Origin: Ctena decussata
Lineage: Eukaryota > Mollusca > Bivalvia > Lucinida > Lucinidae
Length of the DNA stretch: 64,000 bases
NCBI GenBank assembly: GCA_963989385.1
Contig: OZ022500.1
Location: 15,328,460 to 15,392,459, forward strand
Reading direction: 5' to 3'
Shown here: positions 63,621 to 64,000 of the stretch, one piece after another
Layout: the number at the start of each line of letters is the position of its first letter
How positions within the stretch are numbered: the stretch's first letter is position 1
Position numbers and translations under genes: made by a program
The notes under the pieces: generated by a model
What the model was told of the DNA's origin: nothing
Seen by the model: the letters and a program-made list of their open reading frames with translations, nothing else
Databases searched by the model: none

Positions 63621-64000
63621 AATCAATGCCTGAAATATGAACATTCTCCAGTCCAAAATTTCTAAAGCTGTTCTGTTCTGCAAATCAACTGGCATTTTTC
63701 TGTGACTTAACAATTAAGCAGTAACACACTGTCAATACAACATTTTTCTGTGTATTAACTTTTAACACATAATTTTCCACTCAGAAGTTGAATTGGGAAA
63801 TTCTCTGCATAAAACAGGAGTATACACATGTCTTGCAATTTTCGGGTAGTCAAGAAAAGCTATGCCACATGTCTAAGACACAGGATAACATATATAGTGG
63901 TCCATTCAGCTGCTGAAGTAAACTGATCAGATCTAAACTTCCTATATATTTACGCTAAGAGTAAACTGTTCTTCTTTCGTGAATTTTGTCACTAAAATCA
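63621..64000. other. Right edge, probably UNK intron
   Basis: No exon or repeat is recognised; it should belong to the intron before the next upstream UNK exon. Confidence 0.4.

Overview
The window is eukaryotic, repeat-rich nuclear DNA, most likely from a bivalve mollusc. The evidence is spliced genes with GT-AG introns, RTE-type and other non-LTR retrotransposons, tRNA-headed SINEs, very many palindromic MITEs, and interspersed elements with internal tandem repeats and conserved hairpin ends of the kind known from bivalves (pearl/Helentron-like). The species assignment is inference. There is no operon structure, no CRISPR array and no rRNA.

Two host genes can be rebuilt exon by exon, both on the minus strand. 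(1) A METTL24-like gene, 23939-29815, has six coding exons giving 312 residues: an N-terminal membrane anchor followed by a predicted SAM-dependent methyltransferase domain; all splice phases join correctly. (2) The 3' half of unkempt (UNK), 51011-61679, has nine exons giving 480 residues: low-complexity linker, coiled coil and a C-terminal C3HC4 RING. Its CCCH zinc-finger exons should lie beyond the right edge. Two of its neighbouring exons look like a tandem exon duplication.

Layout. 1-893: decayed RTE-type LINE. 2040-8760: a large non-LTR retrotransposon with intact ORF1 and ORF2, in the same frame and separated only by one TAA. 8918-9065: 148-bp hairpin directly before a 153-codon ORF that may be a fragment of a host TPR-containing gene. 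10223-11103: Helentron-like element. 11287-15271: a nearly perfect 2-kb tandem duplication carrying a decayed second LINE. 16.1-23.7 kb: nested DNA transposons. 23.9-29.8 kb: METTL24-like gene. 30-51 kb: intergenic DNA filled with MITEs, foldback elements and Helentron-like elements. 51-64 kb: UNK, whose introns hold many palindromes, SINEs and two long tandem-repeat elements.

The most useful observations are the ORF1-TAA-ORF2 arrangement, with no ATG before the endonuclease; the duplicated UNK exons; the duplicated splice donor in the METTL24-like gene; the recent 2-kb duplication; several nested insertions that give a relative order of element activity; and a shared end structure (5' GCTCRCCTG, 3' hairpin plus GAGCTAAAA) in five tandem-repeat elements. 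I found no evidence for an entirely new enzymatic system. All boundaries come from reading the sequence by eye.
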